Part shown: piece by piece, positions 34,352 through 43,260 of the stretch | Position numbering within the stretch: the first letter of the stretch is position 1 | Layout of the letters: every line of letters starts with the position of its first letter | Origin: Desulfobacca_B sp046538075 | Lineage (GTDB): Bacteria > Desulfobacterota > Desulfobaccia > Desulfobaccales > Desulfobaccaceae | Length of the DNA stretch: 64,000 nt | Direction: 5' to 3' | Assembly: GCA_046538075.1 (NCBI GenBank) | Contig: JBKHJN010000002.1 | Location: forward strand, 1 to 64,000 | Program-made: the position numbers and the translations under genes | The notes under the pieces: generated by a model | What the model saw: the letters and a program-made list of their open reading frames with translations, nothing else | Told to the model about the DNA's origin: nothing | The model's database searches: none

Positions 34352-34677
34352 CTCTGATCTCCTTTCACCTTAGGTTTATTTTTGATTTTTGCTTTAAGCA
34401 AAAACTCAGCATTGATTCACTTCTCCGCCCCTTAGCCCTGTTGGCAGGTAAACCTTCAGCCAGTGGCTCAAGGCGATAAGGGCTTGCCAATAAAAAGGAC
34501 TTTGAATGCCCTAAGCTGCAGCCCTCAAAAAGAATTGCCAAAAGTAGCTTGAAGGCTCCGACTAAGATTTCCAGGCTCGGTAGGGAAGATAACTGGTTAA
34601 TATTTGCAGGTTACAAGGAAAGAGTTTGGAATGATTTTAAATTTTATTAAATTATGGTTAGCGGACTTCAGGCGGGA
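34352..34677. other. Gap between porin and phoR
   Basis: 326 bases, no gene. Near 34438-34496 there is a possible structured segment: ttggca pairs with tgccaa, enclosing an agcca-gt-ggct stem. It lies upstream of the porin on the minus strand and might be a leader. No terminator for phoR and no promoter was identified. The stretch 34590-34660 is AT-rich. Confidence 0.35.
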
Positions 34678-36456
34678 TCACAATTGACTCTGAGGAATAT
34701 GCAGAGAAAATACGCTGCCCTGGCCGGGGGTGCTTTCCACCGTCACCCGGCCGCCATGGGCCTGGGCGATGTGTTTGACAATGGCCAGCCCCAGGCCGGT
34801 GCCGCCGATCCGGCGACTCCGACTGGCATCAACGCGATAGAAGCGCTCAAAGATGCGGGGCTGATGTTCCTTGGTGATGCCGATGCCTTGATCCTGGACG
34901 CTGATGATAATTTCCTGGTTACGGCTTTCGGTCGCCACCTGGACGACGCTTTCCGGGGGGCTGTATTTAATAGCGTTATCAATGAGATTTACCAATGCCT
35001 GTTCTAGAAGATGGACATTGATCGGAGCCTGCAGGTCGTCGGGACCGGCCCTGATTATGCTGATGCCTTTGGCCGCGGCCCGCCCGGCACAGACCTGCAT
35101 AGTAGCCTGCAAGACTTCGTTGATCGGGGCCTGGATCAGACTGAATTTTACCTGATCAGCCTCTTGTTCCAGTCGGGACAGGCTCAGCAGGTCCTCAATG
35201 ATCTGATTGAGCCGGTCAGCCTGGCGGCCGATAATCTCAAGAAATTCTTTGGCCTTCTCTGGTTCGGCCAACGCCCCCTCCTGCAAGGTCTCAACAAAGC
35301 CTTTGATGGAGGTGATCGGGGTACGGAGTTCATGGGAGACATTGGCCACAAAGTCCCGGCGGGCATTCTCCAGCCGCCGCAGCCGGGTGACGTCATGGAT
35401 CACAATCAAGGCCCCGATCGGCGAGCCTTGCAGGTCCCGGAGCTGGGTGCCGTGGGCTTGCAAAAACCGCTCATTGCCGTTGCTTAACACGATCTCGCCC
35501 TCAATCGGCGCGGTGGCGGTCTGGGCCCGGGTGACGAACCATTGCAGGTCGGTATTTCGAATTACTTCCTGAATACTGCGCTGTTGCACCGCGCTGGGTT
35601 CCACTTCAAGCAATCGGGCCCCGGTGGTATTCAGAGTGATGATGTGCCCCTGGCTATCGACCGCGATCACTCCCTCTACCATGCTGGACAGGATGGCTTC
35701 ATGTTCGTGACGCTGCCTCAGGATGGTACGGATGCGGTCATCGAGCTGGGCCGCCATATGGTTTAAGGCTTCGGCCAGGCTGGCCAACTCGTCGGAGGCA
35801 AATACCGGCACCTTGCGACTCAGGTTGCCCTGGGCAAAGCGGGCCGCCCCTCGCTTCATTTCCTCCAGCGGCCGGGAGAGGCGGCGGGAGATAAACAGAC
35901 TCAGACCAGCCGCCATTAGGGCCACAGCCACTCCTCCCAACGCTATTTTGACATTGATCGACTGCAAGACCTGGTTGATGGCAGTCACCGGAATGGCGGC
36001 CCGCACCACGCCGCTCACCCGCCCCTGCTCTTTAAGAGGCCGGGCCACATACATCATATACTGATTCAGGGTGTAACTTTTCCGGGTCTTGGTGACCATC
36101 TGGCCGGCCAGTGCTCCCTGGATTTCCGGCCGATCGGCATGGTTGTCCATCTTAGCCGGGTCCTGGTGGGAGTCGCCCAGGACCTCACCCGAGGGCAGGA
36201 TAATGGTGAACCGGGTATGGGTTCTTTTGCCCCAGGATTTACATAAGGCGTCTAGCTCCCCCCTCTGGTAGGCATCTATCCTTGGCGCTACCTGCATGGA
36301 CAAGAGGCTGGCCTGATCTCCCAGGTCAACGGCCATCTGCTTTAAATAAACCTGCTCCCAGACCCGGGAAATATACCAGGTGACTGCGGCCAGCGAAATA
36401 ATGGTGATTAAAAAATAGGAGGGGAAAAGATGCCAGAGAAGCCGTTTGCGGCGCAT
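34678..36456 (-). CDS. phoR: Phosphate-regulon sensor histidine kinase PhoR
   Basis: 592 aa. Order: membrane helix (about 8-30), periplasmic domain, second helix (about 165-186), HAMP, PAS (near 260), HisKA with phospho-His in NVSHELRTPITSIKGF, and HATPase_c with NLIDNAIKYSPP, DQGIGI and GGTGLGLAIVKHI. Phosphorylates PhoB in phosphate starvation under PhoU/Pst control. It follows phoB with a 3-base gap. A full periplasmic sensor domain is unusual compared with E. coli PhoR but common in deltaproteobacteria. Confidence 0.93.
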   Translation of the reverse strand: MRRKRLLWHLFPSYFLITIISLAAVTWYISRVWEQVYLKQMAVDLGDQASLLSMQVAPRIDAYQRGELDALCKSWGKRTHTRFTIILPSGEVLGDSHQDPAKMDNHADRPEIQGALAGQMVTKTRKSYTLNQYMMYVARPLKEQGRVSGVVRAAIPVTAINQVLQSINVKIALGGVAVALMAAGLSLFISRRLSRPLEEMKRGAARFAQGNLSRKVPVFASDELASLAEALNHMAAQLDDRIRTILRQRHEHEAILSSMVEGVIAVDSQGHIITLNTTGARLLEVEPSAVQQRSIQEVIRNTDLQWFVTRAQTATAPIEGEIVLSNGNERFLQAHGTQLRDLQGSPIGALIVIHDVTRLRRLENARRDFVANVSHELRTPITSIKGFVETLQEGALAEPEKAKEFLEIIGRQADRLNQIIEDLLSLSRLEQEADQVKFSLIQAPINEVLQATMQVCAGRAAAKGISIIRAGPDDLQAPINVHLLEQALVNLIDNAIKYSPPESVVQVATESRNQEIIISVQDQGIGITKEHQPRIFERFYRVDASRSRRIGGTGLGLAIVKHIAQAHGGRVTVESTPGQGSVFSLHIPQSQL

Positions 36457-36459
36457 GGG

Positions 36460-37146
36460 TTATTCCTTGAAGCGGTAGCCGACCCCCCGCACCGTTTCAA
36501 TATAATTGCCGACCGCTCCCAGCTTTTTGCGCAGGCCGACGATTTGGACATCTATAGAGCGGTCTGAGACCGGATAATCGTCGCCATGGACCCCATTGAT
36601 GATCTGGGTCCGGGTGAATACCCAGCCCGGACGCCGGGCCAACATGTGCAACAGGCGGAACTCGGTCACCGTCAGTTCCACTGGAAGACCGGCCACCAGG
36701 ACCTCGTGGCGGCCCGGATGGATTGTCAGGCCGTGGATGGTTAATGGGGAAGTATCTCCCGGCGGTTCAATCGCCCGGCGGCGCAGGACCGCCCGCACCC
36801 GGGCAACCAGTACACGGGGGCTGAAGGGTTTGGTTATGTAATCGTCGGCGCCCAGTTCCAGGCCGGCAACAATGTCCGCTTCCTCGCCCTTGGCGGTTAG
36901 AATAACCACTGGAATATGCTGGGTTCTGACATCGTGCTTCAGCACCCGGCAGACCTCCAGGCCGTCGATCCCAGGCAGCATCAGATCGAGCAACACCAGG
37001 TCCGGCGCCGTGCTCCGAGCCGCTTTCAACCCCTCTTCCCCGGAGGCCACTCCGGTGATACGGAATCCTTCCCGTGACAGGTTATATCTGACTAACTCCA
37101 GGATGTCTTCTTCGTCCTCCACCACCAGGAGGTGCTCTTTGGCCAT
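36460..37146 (-). CDS. phoB: Phosphate-regulon response regulator PhoB
   Basis: 228 aa, OmpR family. Receiver with acidic pocket VVEDEEDILE, phospho-Asp in LVLLDLMLPG, Lys in ITKPFSP; winged-helix C-terminus with LTVTEFRLLHMLARRPG, VSDRSIDVQIVGLRKKLG and VRGVGYRF. AGGAGATAATTA precedes the ATG. Activates pst and pho genes by binding Pho boxes. First gene of the phoB-phoR unit. Confidence 0.95.
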   Translation of the reverse strand: MAKEHLLVVEDEEDILELVRYNLSREGFRITGVASGEEGLKAARSTAPDLVLLDLMLPGIDGLEVCRVLKHDVRTQHIPVVILTAKGEEADIVAGLELGADDYITKPFSPRVLVARVRAVLRRRAIEPPGDTSPLTIHGLTIHPGRHEVLVAGLPVELTVTEFRLLHMLARRPGWVFTRTQIINGVHGDDYPVSDRSIDVQIVGLRKKLGAVGNYIETVRGVGYRFKE

Positions 37147-37182
37147 TAATTATCTCCTGAATTAATCCATGCAGAATATAAC

Positions 37183-37210
37183 CTAATACTGTCTTAATTG
37201 TATTAGTTTA
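37183..37210. promoter_or_regulatory. Candidate Pho box upstream of phoB
   Basis: CTGTCTTAATT at 37189-37199 matches nine of eleven positions of the E. coli Pho half-site CTGTCATAAAT. A ctaatac/gtattag inverted repeat (37183-37189 and 37200-37206) frames it. It would fit autoregulation of phoB. Orientation is opposite to the gene, which lowers confidence. Confidence 0.4.
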
Positions 37211-37331
37211 CGATTAATATTTTATCAATTTTTCATGAGAACTCAATAATCGGGAAAATTAGCTGGTGGAAGACCGGCCAGAGGCAGATTCTTTACTTGC
37301 TCAGATAAAAGAATAACTTTTTTCTGGACTT

Positions 37332-40300
37332 TCAGGTCAATGAGACCTGATCGGGGCAATGGATGACTCCGTGCAATATCCGGCTCAGTTCGGTGATCCG
37401 GAAAGGTTTGGGAATAATTCCCTGGAAGCCGTATTCTCTAAAATTGAGCAGCGCCGTCCCATCCGCATAGCCGCTGGAAACAATGGCTTTGGCCCTGGGG
37501 TCCAGCTCCAGCAATCTCTTTATGGCTTCTTTACCGCCCATACCCCCGGGAATGGTTAAGTCCATGATGACTGCGGTGAAGGGCTGACCCTCTGCTTGGG
37601 CTCGGGCATATAACTTGAGGGCTTCGGCTCCATCCCGGGCAAAGTCCACCTGGTAGCCGATCTTCTCCAACATCTTGCCGACTAAATCCCTGATCATCGG
37701 TTCATCATCCATCACCAAAATCTTGCCCTGGCCGGCCAGCGGTAGGGGATGGAATTGGATTGACGTATCAATTTTTTTCTGGGAGGCCGGCAGATAAATC
37801 TCGAAGCAGGTGCCCACCCCGATTTCGGAATCTACCGTGATATAGCCTTCGTGGTTTTTAATGATCGAATAGGCGGTGGCCAGACCTAGGCCGCTGCCCT
37901 TCTGTTTGGTAGTAAAGTAAGGATCGAATATACGGCTTAAATGTCCCTTGGGAATCCCAATTCCTTGATCAATGATGGAGATTTTGACATATCTGCCCTT
38001 TTTCAAGGGAATAACCGAACTGCGATCTATGACGACGTTTTCCGCCACCACCTTTATCATTCCGCCCTGGGGCATGGCTTGTTCGGCATTGATGATTAAG
38101 TTGTTGATCACCTGGCTCAATTGGCCCTGATCCACCTCAACCGGCCACAGATTTTCGGATAGGCTAAATTCGCTCTGGACCATTGACCCGATCAGGGCAA
38201 AGTTAACCCAATCTTTTAATAAGTCGGGGATGATTGTCAGTTTTTTAACCGGCATGCCGCCCTTGGCAAAGGTGAGCAATTGTCTGGTCAGATCGGTGGC
38301 CCGCAGGCAGGCATTCTCGGCGGCGTTCAACATTTTATAAAGCTCATCCAAAGGATGGGAATTTAACATGGTCAGGGCTAAAGACAGGTTGCCTAAAACC
38401 CCATGTAAAAGGTTATTAAAATCATGAGCCAGTCCCCCGGCCAGGATGCTGAGAGACTCTATCCTGCTGGCCTTTAGCAGTTCTTCTTCCAATTTTTTGC
38501 GCGCCGTAATGTCGTGGGCGATCCCCAACCCCAGCGACCGGCCGCGCAGGTTAATCGGATAACTCTTCACCTCAGCTATGACTTTACCCCCGTCCCGACG
38601 GTTTAAGGTGAATTCCAGGGGGCCGGCGGCCTCCCCTTGCGCCATTTGATCAAGCACGTTGGACACTAATGATTTTTGCTCGGTCTCCACCAGCGGCAGG
38701 TTGAGCAAATTCTGACCGATTAACTCCTCTCGCGGGAACCCCACCAGTTTTTCTGCGGCCCGATTGCCGTCGATCAAATTACCGGCTAGATCGTGGAGAA
38801 AATAAGCATCCGGGGCATATTCGAACAAGATCTTAAAGCGCTCTTCAGACTCTTTTAAGGCCTCCTCGGCGCGGCTACGCTCGGTAATATCCTCATAAAT
38901 GATCAGGTAATCTTGGTTTTCCAAGCCCACCGGCCGGAAGTGAATAATCTTTTCCGAGCCGTCCTTGCAAGTCACGGTAAAGGTGCGCGGCCGACATTCC
39001 CCCGGGCGAACCGCTTCCCGGTCTTTAATCCAGGTAGAGATAACCTCTTGGCGATACCGGGGATCAGGATAAGCTTTGGGGAACCATTGCTTGCCAGTGG
39101 GAATTTCCTCCAGAGTGTAGCCAAAAAGCTCGATGAACTTAGGGTTGACGTACTGGTATTCACCCTTTTTATTAATAAGACTGATCCCCAGGGGGGCTTG
39201 TTCCACCAGGAGCTGGAATTTTTGCTTTTCCTTTTGCAGGGCCTCTTCAGCCTGCAAACGCTCTGAAAGGTCGACATCAATGCAGAACATCAGCGGCGAT
39301 CGGTTCGGCAGACAAACCACGGTATGAATGGAATATACCGGAACCAGAGAGCCATCCTTATGCCTAAGCCGAAGCTCACCCGGGGGCATAAACTCACCTG
39401 ATTGAGTCGCCTTTGCTCCTAATTCCAGCCCCTGCGCAAAAAGCGGCTTTAATTCCGGCGGGATTATCAGATCCGCCAGGTTCTTGCCTATGGCCTCTTC
39501 CGCAGTATAGCCATAGACATCTTCGCTGGCCTTGTTCCAATAGCGCACGATCCCATCAACCCCATACCCCTGAATAGAAACGCCGGGAATGTAATCTAGA
39601 AGATTGCGAAACTTGGCTTCGCTCTCGCGCAGGGCCGCTTCGGTGCGCTGGCTGGCGGTAATGTCCAGGCTGATGGCAATGGCTCCTGCCACCTTATTTC
39701 TTTGATCTTGTAGCGGATAACCGCGGATTAACCACACCCGGCCATCAGCTAACACCATCTCTGCTTCCTGGGACTGGCCGGTTTGCCAAGCCCTGGCCAC
39801 CGGGCAGTCTGGACAGGGTTGGCGACGATGTTGCCATAATTCATAACAATGACGGCCCAAAAGTTGCTGGGGCTCCAGGCCCAGCGATGCCGCCGCCGCC
39901 TGGTTGGCCCACAAGATGCAATGCTCCAGATCCTGGTGGACCAAAATTTCGGAGATATGATTCAAAAACAGCGTCTGCTTCTGTTCCTCTCGGACCAGGG
40001 CCGGGGATGCCTCTATCCGTTGCCTCAAGTTATCCAAGAGCAGCTCTAGATGGCAGTCGTGAGCTGCTGTTTCTGCCTCTGCCGGCGGTGGAATATAGTA
40101 GATATTTTTATAAACCCGGCCCGCATAGATCACTTGAGGGTGAACGGAAATCAGGTGAGGCCAGGTGTGGGGAGATAAGGCCCGGCAGGGATAATGAAAA
40201 ATGCCCAAGGCCGCGTGTTCGGCAAAAAAACGGTTAAGTTTAACCCGATAATCGATCAGAGCCTGGCCATTAAAATGGAGGTCCGCTTTGCAGATAATTT

Positions 40301-40682
40301 TGCCGGTTATCCGAAGCGCCGCATAACCAGAAGCCCGAGCGCCAGCGGCCGCCTCCTCCAGAAAGTTAATCAACGCGTCTTGCTCAAAGCCTCCGGGCCG
40401 GGGATCGAATCTTTTAGCCGGGGCGATAATTAACGCCCCGGTATCAAGGGCGGCGTCGACCCCAAGGCCTCCCTGGCGCAGGGCATCAATCATCGCTGGT
40501 TCATCATCATCAGCCAGGAGATAGAGGCACTGTTGTCGCTGTTCCCAACCCGACTGAATAAAGGCAATAACTAGTTCCAGACGCTCAGCCGGATTCTTAT
40601 AGAATAGACCGAGGTGTTCATGGCAGGTTAATCGGTCCAACAGCTCCGGAAGCTGAAGGTCAAGGCTATTTTTACCTTCCAT
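37332..40682 (-). CDS. Hybrid histidine kinase with MEDS, PAS and receiver domains
   Basis: 1116 aa from ATG 40682, which has CGGAG 8 bases upstream; the GTG at 40721 has none. Cytoplasmic. Order: MEDS-type sensor (about 12-190, HEHLGLFYKNPAERLELVIAF, GKIICKADLHF, LGIFHYPCRAL); a PAS with CPDCP; three more PAS repeats (WNKASEDVYGY, VNPKFIELFGY, DGNRAAEKLVGF); HisKA with phospho-His in GLAHDFNNLLHG; HATPase_c (NAEQAMPQGGM, DQGIGI, GSGLGLATAYSI); and a C-terminal receiver (MDDEPMIRDLVGK, phospho-Asp in VIMDLTIPG). MEDS domains occur in hydrocarbon/one-carbon sensing proteins such as DcmR. No response-regulator gene is adjacent, so its target is unknown. Confidence 0.9.
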   Translation of the reverse strand: MEGKNSLDLQLPELLDRLTCHEHLGLFYKNPAERLELVIAFIQSGWEQRQQCLYLLADDDEPAMIDALRQGGLGVDAALDTGALIIAPAKRFDPRPGGFEQDALINFLEEAAAGARASGYAALRITGKIICKADLHFNGQALIDYRVKLNRFFAEHAALGIFHYPCRALSPHTWPHLISVHPQVIYAGRVYKNIYYIPPPAEAETAAHDCHLELLLDNLRQRIEASPALVREEQKQTLFLNHISEILVHQDLEHCILWANQAAAASLGLEPQQLLGRHCYELWQHRRQPCPDCPVARAWQTGQSQEAEMVLADGRVWLIRGYPLQDQRNKVAGAIAISLDITASQRTEAALRESEAKFRNLLDYIPGVSIQGYGVDGIVRYWNKASEDVYGYTAEEAIGKNLADLIIPPELKPLFAQGLELGAKATQSGEFMPPGELRLRHKDGSLVPVYSIHTVVCLPNRSPLMFCIDVDLSERLQAEEALQKEKQKFQLLVEQAPLGISLINKKGEYQYVNPKFIELFGYTLEEIPTGKQWFPKAYPDPRYRQEVISTWIKDREAVRPGECRPRTFTVTCKDGSEKIIHFRPVGLENQDYLIIYEDITERSRAEEALKESEERFKILFEYAPDAYFLHDLAGNLIDGNRAAEKLVGFPREELIGQNLLNLPLVETEQKSLVSNVLDQMAQGEAAGPLEFTLNRRDGGKVIAEVKSYPINLRGRSLGLGIAHDITARKKLEEELLKASRIESLSILAGGLAHDFNNLLHGVLGNLSLALTMLNSHPLDELYKMLNAAENACLRATDLTRQLLTFAKGGMPVKKLTIIPDLLKDWVNFALIGSMVQSEFSLSENLWPVEVDQGQLSQVINNLIINAEQAMPQGGMIKVVAENVVIDRSSVIPLKKGRYVKISIIDQGIGIPKGHLSRIFDPYFTTKQKGSGLGLATAYSIIKNHEGYITVDSEIGVGTCFEIYLPASQKKIDTSIQFHPLPLAGQGKILVMDDEPMIRDLVGKMLEKIGYQVDFARDGAEALKLYARAQAEGQPFTAVIMDLTIPGGMGGKEAIKRLLELDPRAKAIVSSGYADGTALLNFREYGFQGIIPKPFRITELSRILHGVIHCPDQVSLT

Positions 40683-40739
40683 GGTCAGACTCCGATATAG
40701 GTGTGGTTGCAGATCGGGCACCGATTATCCAAATTTAAA

Positions 40740-41391
40740 AACCAGCTTTTGTTAGTCCGCTAAAAATAGCATGGACCGGTTATTCCCCCCTCTGTCACTG
40801 CACCCGCCGAGAGGAGAAATCCCTAGCCGGTGGATAAAAAACATACTATACATTTCGAACAGTAACCGTCAATGGCTTAAAAATTTTAACTTTCAGTAAA
40901 ATAGAACTGAGGGGCCAGCGGCAGGTCTCAGTTGCCATCAATATTATATAAGAATATTTTAAGTTTTAATACACTAATTTCAATTTAGTAGTCAAACAGA
41001 AAGATAGGAGAAACCTAGCTCCTTTTTTAAAAAAATTACACCATTTTCTAATCGTCTTATCCTGCTTAATACTTTAATGTTAAGAACAGTACTCCTGCCA
41101 AGGAATAGTAATTTTGTTGGGCAGCATTAGACTTTAACCAGAGTCAGGTTTGGCAGTTTGCTGATCTGGACCGAAGTTTAACCTGGTTCGAAGGATATTA
41201 AAAAATCCAAGAGCTTTTTTATTTTTGAGTTCCGCCCAATCTGGGTCGCCGATGCCTTCTGGGGTGCCATTAGGTATTGGAGTTTCTAAGATTGTATGAT
41301 AGATTTAAGAATTACTTTTGGTTTTGATAATTACAACAAAGCTTTCTGACCTTGACAGACCAGATTAATTTTCAGATCATGTTATATAACT
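40740..41391. other. AT-rich divergent gap between the hybrid kinase and ftsY
   Basis: About 650 bases without a gene. An imperfect stem (accgg 40775-40779 with ccggt 40827-40831, inside cctct/agagg 40789-40793 with 40810-40814) could be a leader of the kinase gene. TTGACA at 41352-41357 has no -10 box at a normal distance. A perfect -10-like TATATAAC abuts the ftsY ATG. Nothing else is recognised. Confidence 0.4.
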
Positions 41392-42588
41392 ATGCGTAAG
41401 TGGTTTAAAAAACGAAAGGCCCGCAAAGGTGCGGGGGAGGAGCACCCCGGAACCGAAATAGCCCCGGCCGAGGTATCCGAAGCCGAGGTTGTCGAGCCGG
41501 AAATACCAAAAGCACCGGAGCCGGAGCCGGATGAATCCCCCCCCGGGTCAGTGGCGGCTCCAGAGCCGGAGCTGGAATTAATAATCCCGGAGCAGGATTT
41601 ATCCCCCGAATCGACCGTTAGCGCCCCGGAGCAAGAGACGGAGGTCGAGCAGCTGGAGCCCAATAAAAAAGGGGTATTCCGCCGTCTGCAGGACCGCTTG
41701 GGGCGGACCCGGGGAGCCCTGGCGCAGCGATTGGATCGCCTGTTTCTGGGCAAGAAGGTAATCGATGCGGAATTATTGGAATCACTGGAAGAGCTCTTGA
41801 TCACCGCCGATCTGGGGGTGGATACTACCCTGGCCCTCATCGACGCAGTACGGGAAAAAGTGCGGCGCAAAGAGCTGAGCGATCCCAGCCGGCTCAAGGC
41901 TCACCTCAAGGCAGAAATGGTGGCCCTTTTGCAGGCCCCTGGTCCAGCCCCGGTAGTCACCCAACCGCCCCGGGTAATCATGGTAATCGGGATCAATGGG
42001 GTGGGCAAGACCACCACCATTGCCAAGCTGGCCCATTATGACCGGGCGGCAGGACAAAAAGTGCTGTTGGTCGCCGCCGATACCTTCCGAGCCGCGGCCA
42101 TCGAACAGCTGGAGATCTGGGGCCAGCGGGTCGGAGCCGAAGTGATCAAACAGAAAAGCGGCTCGGATCCGGCGGCGGTGGTCTTCGATGGGCTGGCCTC
42201 GGGGCTGTCCCGGCAGGTGGATTCGGTTTATATCGACACCGCCGGCCGGCTGCATACCAAAGTCAACCTTATGGAAGAGCTTAAAAAGATCAAGCGCACC
42301 GCCGACCGCCAATTACCCGGTGCTCCCCACGAGATTTATCTGGTGCTGGATGCTACCACCGGTCAGAACGCCATCAGCCAGGCCCGGATGTTTCATGAGG
42401 CCCTGGAGGTGACCGGGTTGATTATCACCAAACTGGATGGCACCGCCAAAGGCGGGGTCGCTTTGGGAGTAGTGAAAGAAACCGGACTGCCGCTCCGCTA
42501 CATCGGGGTCGGTGAAAGGATGGAGGACCTCCAACCTTTCGAGGCTGAGGCCTTCATCGACGCTATTTTAGGACATGATGAAGGATGA
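41392..42588 (+). CDS. ftsY: Signal recognition particle receptor FtsY
   Basis: 398 aa. Basic start (MRKWFKKRKARKG), an acidic A region (about 20-90, many E/P residues), then the NG domain: GINGVGKTTTIAKLA P-loop near 203, AADTFRAAAIEQLE, DTAGRLHTK, TKLDGTAKGG and GVGERMEDLQPF. Receives SRP-ribosome complexes at the inner membrane. There is no Shine-Dalgarno before this ATG; an upstream in-frame start was not seen. Confidence 0.95.
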   Translation: MRKWFKKRKARKGAGEEHPGTEIAPAEVSEAEVVEPEIPKAPEPEPDESPPGSVAAPEPELELIIPEQDLSPESTVSAPEQETEVEQLEPNKKGVFRRLQDRLGRTRGALAQRLDRLFLGKKVIDAELLESLEELLITADLGVDTTLALIDAVREKVRRKELSDPSRLKAHLKAEMVALLQAPGPAPVVTQPPRVIMVIGINGVGKTTTIAKLAHYDRAAGQKVLLVAADTFRAAAIEQLEIWGQRVGAEVIKQKSGSDPAAVVFDGLASGLSRQVDSVYIDTAGRLHTKVNLMEELKKIKRTADRQLPGAPHEIYLVLDATTGQNAISQARMFHEALEVTGLIITKLDGTAKGGVALGVVKETGLPLRYIGVGERMEDLQPFEAEAFIDAILGHDEG

Positions 42589-42598
42589 GTAGCCAAGA

Positions 42599-43159
42599 TT
42601 GACTAAACCGTTTCTGTCCATGTTAGCCCGGCGGGGGCAGGTTAATTTAGCCTGCCGGTTAGGTCAGGGCAAGGCTATAATTTTTGGTGTTTTAAGCCAT
42701 CCCCGCCTCATAACCTTCTGTTCCTACTGGCTGCCGCCGCTGCTGCTGACCGGATTAGTTTTATTATTTTCCGGAGAATTGGGGTCGGTGGAATACACCC
42801 AATCGATCATTGACCTGGTCAGGGCCTGGTTCCCCGCCCTCACCAAGAAACAGGCTAATCTGCTGCATTTCTTGTTGCGCAAAAGCGGCCATTTTTTTAC
42901 TTACGCCTTGCTGTTTATTGCCTGGGTGCGGACCCTGCGCTGGCATTTAGATTTCAGCCCGCGGTGGGCTATTCTCCTAGCCCTGACGATCAACCTGGCA
43001 GTGGCGCTGGTGGACGAAGGGGCGCAGTCCCGGGTAGCAAGTCGAACTTCCGATCTCCAGGATGTTTTACTGGATTTTAGTGGGGCAATCACGGCCACCT
43101 TGATTATCTGTCCTTTTTTGCGCCAGGTCCCGGGTTGGAAGAAAAAAAATAGCCGGTGA
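42599..43159 (+). CDS. VanZ-like membrane protein
   Basis: 186 aa, TTG start at 42599; ATG 42656 is a weaker option. Three or four membrane helices (about 38-60, 98-115, 120-140, 150-170). VanZ-type pattern: KSGHFFTYALLFIAW, LALTINLAVALVDEGAQS, SDLQDVLLDFSGA. VanZ gives low-level teicoplanin resistance in enterococci; homologues elsewhere have no known function. It is 10 bases after ftsY and runs with it. Confidence 0.7.
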   Translation: MTKPFLSMLARRGQVNLACRLGQGKAIIFGVLSHPRLITFCSYWLPPLLLTGLVLLFSGELGSVEYTQSIIDLVRAWFPALTKKQANLLHFLLRKSGHFFTYALLFIAWVRTLRWHLDFSPRWAILLALTINLAVALVDEGAQSRVASRTSDLQDVLLDFSGAITATLIICPFLRQVPGWKKKNSR

Positions 43160-43260
43160 AACTTTTCCCGGTCTAATGCCGGTCGACTAGCTTGCCATTC
43201 TCCGACCAGGGTCTTAATATTTATCTTAAGTTGGGAAGCGGTCAGAGGTATTAAAGAGAA

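Noticed and set aside
41352..41391. TTGACA and TATATAAC before ftsY as a promoter
   Set aside because: The spacing between the two boxes is about 24-27 bp, too long, and the second box abuts the start codon.
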